A stretch of DNA of 64,000 bases from Myroides odoratus DSM 2801. Its GTDB lineage: Bacteria > Bacteroidota > Bacteroidia > Flavobacteriales > Flavobacteriaceae. Of the stretch, positions 62,333-64,000 are shown in pieces. How positions within the stretch are numbered: the stretch's first letter is position 1; each line of letters starts with the position of its first letter. The notes under the pieces were generated by a model that searched no databases, was not told the origin of the DNA, and was given only the letters and a program-made list of their open reading frames with translations. The translations under genes were made by a program, and so were the position numbers. The stretch is taken from assembly GCF_000243275.1 (NCBI RefSeq), contig NZ_CM001437.1:3914616-3978615 (forward strand), written 5' to 3'.

Positions 62333-63079
62333 ATGAAATTATTAGAAGGAAAGATAGCAATTATTACCGGTGCTACACGTGGAATTGGTAGAGGTGTAGC
62401 AATAGCGTTTGCAGAGCAAGGAGCTAATGTAGCTTTTACTTATAGCTCATCTGTACAAGCAGCAGATGAATTAGTAAGCGAATTAGTAGCTTTAGGAGTT
62501 CAAGCAAAAGGATACCAATCAAATGCAGCTGAATATGCAGCAGCAGAACAATTGGTAGATGAAGTTTTGAAAGACTTTGGTAATATTGATATTTTAATTA
62601 ATAATGCTGGTATTACAAAAGATAACTTATTAATGAGAATGTCGGAACAAGATTTTGATGCAGTTATCGAAGTAAACTTGAAATCGGTGTTTAATATGAC
62701 AAAAGCCGTACAGCGTACCATGTTAAAAAATAGAAAAGGTTCTATTATTAATATGAGCTCTGTTGTGGGAGTAAAAGGAAATGCAGGTCAAGCAAATTAT
62801 GCAGCGTCTAAAGCAGGGGTAATTGGATTCTCTAAATCAGTAGCTTTAGAATTAGGATCTAGAAATATTCGTTGTAACGTCATTGCGCCAGGATTTATCG
62901 AAACAGAAATGACTGGAAAATTAGCCGAAGATGTAGTGAAAGGATGGACAGATGCTATTCCATTAAAACGCGGTGGAAAACCAGAAGATATTGCAAATGC
63001 ATGCGTATTCTTGGCTTCTGAGATGTCAGCTTATATTACAGGACAAGTAATCAACGTGGATGGAGGAATGTTAACTTAA
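62333..63079 (+). CDS. fabG: 3-oxoacyl-ACP reductase
   Basis: 248 residues of the classical short-chain dehydrogenase family, reducing 3-oxoacyl-ACP with NADPH in fatty acid synthesis. It has the cofactor motif TGATRGIGRG (12-21), NNAG (90-93), N115, S142/S143 in NMSSVVG, and Y156-K160 in ANYAASKAG. The C-terminus SAYITGQVINVDGGM is typical of FabG. Length is normal. It is monocistronic with its own -7 element and a terminator. Confidence 0.93.
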   Translation: MKLLEGKIAIITGATRGIGRGVAIAFAEQGANVAFTYSSSVQAADELVSELVALGVQAKGYQSNAAEYAAAEQLVDEVLKDFGNIDILINNAGITKDNLLMRMSEQDFDAVIEVNLKSVFNMTKAVQRTMLKNRKGSIINMSSVVGVKGNAGQANYAASKAGVIGFSKSVALELGSRNIRCNVIAPGFIETEMTGKLAEDVVKGWTDAIPLKRGGKPEDIANACVFLASEMSAYITGQVINVDGGMLT

Positions 63080-63098
63080 TCCATTTTTAAAATAGAGT

Positions 63099-63134
63099 AA
63101 AGAGGGTGCCTTAAACGGTTGCCCTCTTTTTTTT
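63099..63134 (+). terminator. terminator after fabG
   Basis: AAAGAGGG (63099-63106) pairs with CCCTCTTT (63122-63129), with inner pairing GCC/GGT, followed by a run of T residues. Confidence 0.85.
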
Positions 63135-63287
63135 TGTGTTGTAATGGCGAAAGGTATTCGCCTTTGTGTAGGAGGAGTTTCTTTAAAAGAAAAAGCAAAT
63201 GTTAAAAATATTTGATTTATAGACGAAAAAAGGATAATTTTAATATTCAGTTGAAATGAATTAACTGAGGTTTATACGTCAAAAAAG

Positions 63288-64000
63288 TTGAAAGATTTTA
63301 TCATACATAATCAAAAAGCTTGGGATAATCAAGCGAAGGCGAATGTAGCTTGGTCACAGCCAGTTAGTAGTGAACAAGTAGAAAATGCAAAAAAAGGAAT
63401 ATGGGAGTTGTATATATTGCCAACCCCCATAGATAAAGATTGGATTGGCGATATAAAAGGAAAAAAAGTATTGTGTCTCGCTTCTGCAGGAGGGCAGCAA
63501 GGGCCTATATTAGCAGCTTTAGGAGCCGAAGTTGTGGTCTATGACTTATCCGAAGAACAGCTGAATAAAGATCAAATGGTGGCACAACGAGATCACTTAA
63601 ATCTGCGTATTGTACAAGGAGATATGTGTGATTTATCCTCATTCGAGGACGCGTATTTTGATTTAATTGTACACCCTATCTCCAACTTATATGTCGATGA
63701 TGTCAATAAAGTTTGGAAGGAATGTCATCGGGTACTAAAAGTAGGAGGAAAGCTTATCAGTAGCTTTTATAACCCGATTGTTTTTGTAGAAGATAGAAAC
63801 GCTGAATTAAAAGAAAAAGGATTAATTCGTCCGCGTTTCACCATTCCTTATGCGGATCGCGTGGATTTAACTCCAGAAGAATTACAGCAAAAAATGGATA
63901 GAGGAGAAGCCTTGGTGTTTGGTCATAGCTTAAAGGATCTAATCGGAGGGCAAACACGCGCTGGTTTTGCAATTACAGCATATGATGAAGCCTGGCAGCC
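63288..64000 (+). CDS. class I SAM-dependent methyltransferase, 3' end outside window
   Basis: Open to the right edge, about 237 codons visible. I start at the TTG giving (L/M)KDFIIHNQKAWDNQAKANVAWSQPVSSE, since this N-terminus is characteristic of a methyltransferase subgroup and no ATG lies between it and the upstream in-frame stop. The SAM-binding motif is KKVLCLASAGGQQGPILAALGAEVVVYDLS (near 65-95), followed by DLIVHPISNLYVDD and ECHRVLKVGGKLISSFYNP. The substrate is unknown. No defect is visible in the part present. Confidence 0.8.
   Translation, partial: MKDFIIHNQKAWDNQAKANVAWSQPVSSEQVENAKKGIWELYILPTPIDKDWIGDIKGKKVLCLASAGGQQGPILAALGAEVVVYDLSEEQLNKDQMVAQRDHLNLRIVQGDMCDLSSFEDAYFDLIVHPISNLYVDDVNKVWKECHRVLKVGGKLISSFYNPIVFVEDRNAELKEKGLIRPRFTIPYADRVDLTPEELQQKMDRGEALVFGHSLKDLIGGQTRAGFAITAYDEAWQ

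Noticed and set aside
1..64000. CRISPR array
   Set aside because: No regularly spaced direct repeats of suitable length were seen on reading the window; repeats found are inverted or short iteron-like words.

Overview
The window is AT-rich DNA from a member of Bacteroidota, most likely a flavobacterium. The signs are SusC/SusD pairs, TAnnTTTG-type -7 promoter elements, zeaxanthin-type carotenoid genes, an RteC regulator and a CTnDOT-style tra operon. I cannot name the genus from sequence alone.

Layout. (1) 1-4.3 kb: the end of an IS3-family element lies inside the 3' part of crtZ. It is followed on the minus strand by a carotenoid operon (hydroxyisourate-hydrolase-like gene, crtI, crtB, an SRPBCC gene and the truncated crtZ). 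(2) 4.9-17.2 kb: RteC; then a plus-strand operon of a small protein, a membrane protein, a sensor kinase and a LuxR-type regulator; a MauE-like membrane protein fused to a large probably extracytoplasmic domain; a small cysteine-containing exported DUF6520-like protein; and convergent to these, a SusC-SusD-S9 peptidase operon. A palindrome shared by the two plus-strand promoter regions suggests one regulon. (3) 17.2-18.3 kb: a long gene-free stretch holding two strongly folded segments. (4) 18.3-57.9 kb: an integrative and conjugative element (ICE). It has an excisionase-like HTH gene, a DUF3945 gene and topB, ardA, a chloramphenicol acetyltransferase gene, a RadC-like gene, the coupling protein, mobilisation protein and relaxase, a ParA/DUF3408 module and traE-traN. 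Its cargo is a HEPN/NB-ARC/TPR protein, a type I restriction-modification system with an invertible second hsdS and its own recombinase, and an AbiE toxin-antitoxin pair. A tyrosine integrase sits beside tRNA-Pro at the right end. The left end was not found. (5) 57.9-64 kb: probable chromosome, with tRNA-Pro and tRNA-Ser, two GNAT genes, a small beta-barrel protein, a NhaC-family (MetT-like) transporter behind a SAM-riboswitch-like leader and broken by a stop codon, fabG, and a methyltransferase running off the end.

How it works together. The ICE carries a complete core for processing and transfer, though the tra operon stops at traN. It also carries several layers of conflict genes: ArdA against host restriction, a switchable type I system, AbiE, and a STAND-type protein that looks like an anti-phage sensor. 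The most notable observations are the HEPN-NB-ARC-TPR-cold-shock protein, the hsdS inversion cassette with a possible second invertible promoter before hsdR, the two-component/MauE-fusion/small Cys protein/SusCD/peptidase locus, and the riboswitch-controlled transporter with a nonsense codon.
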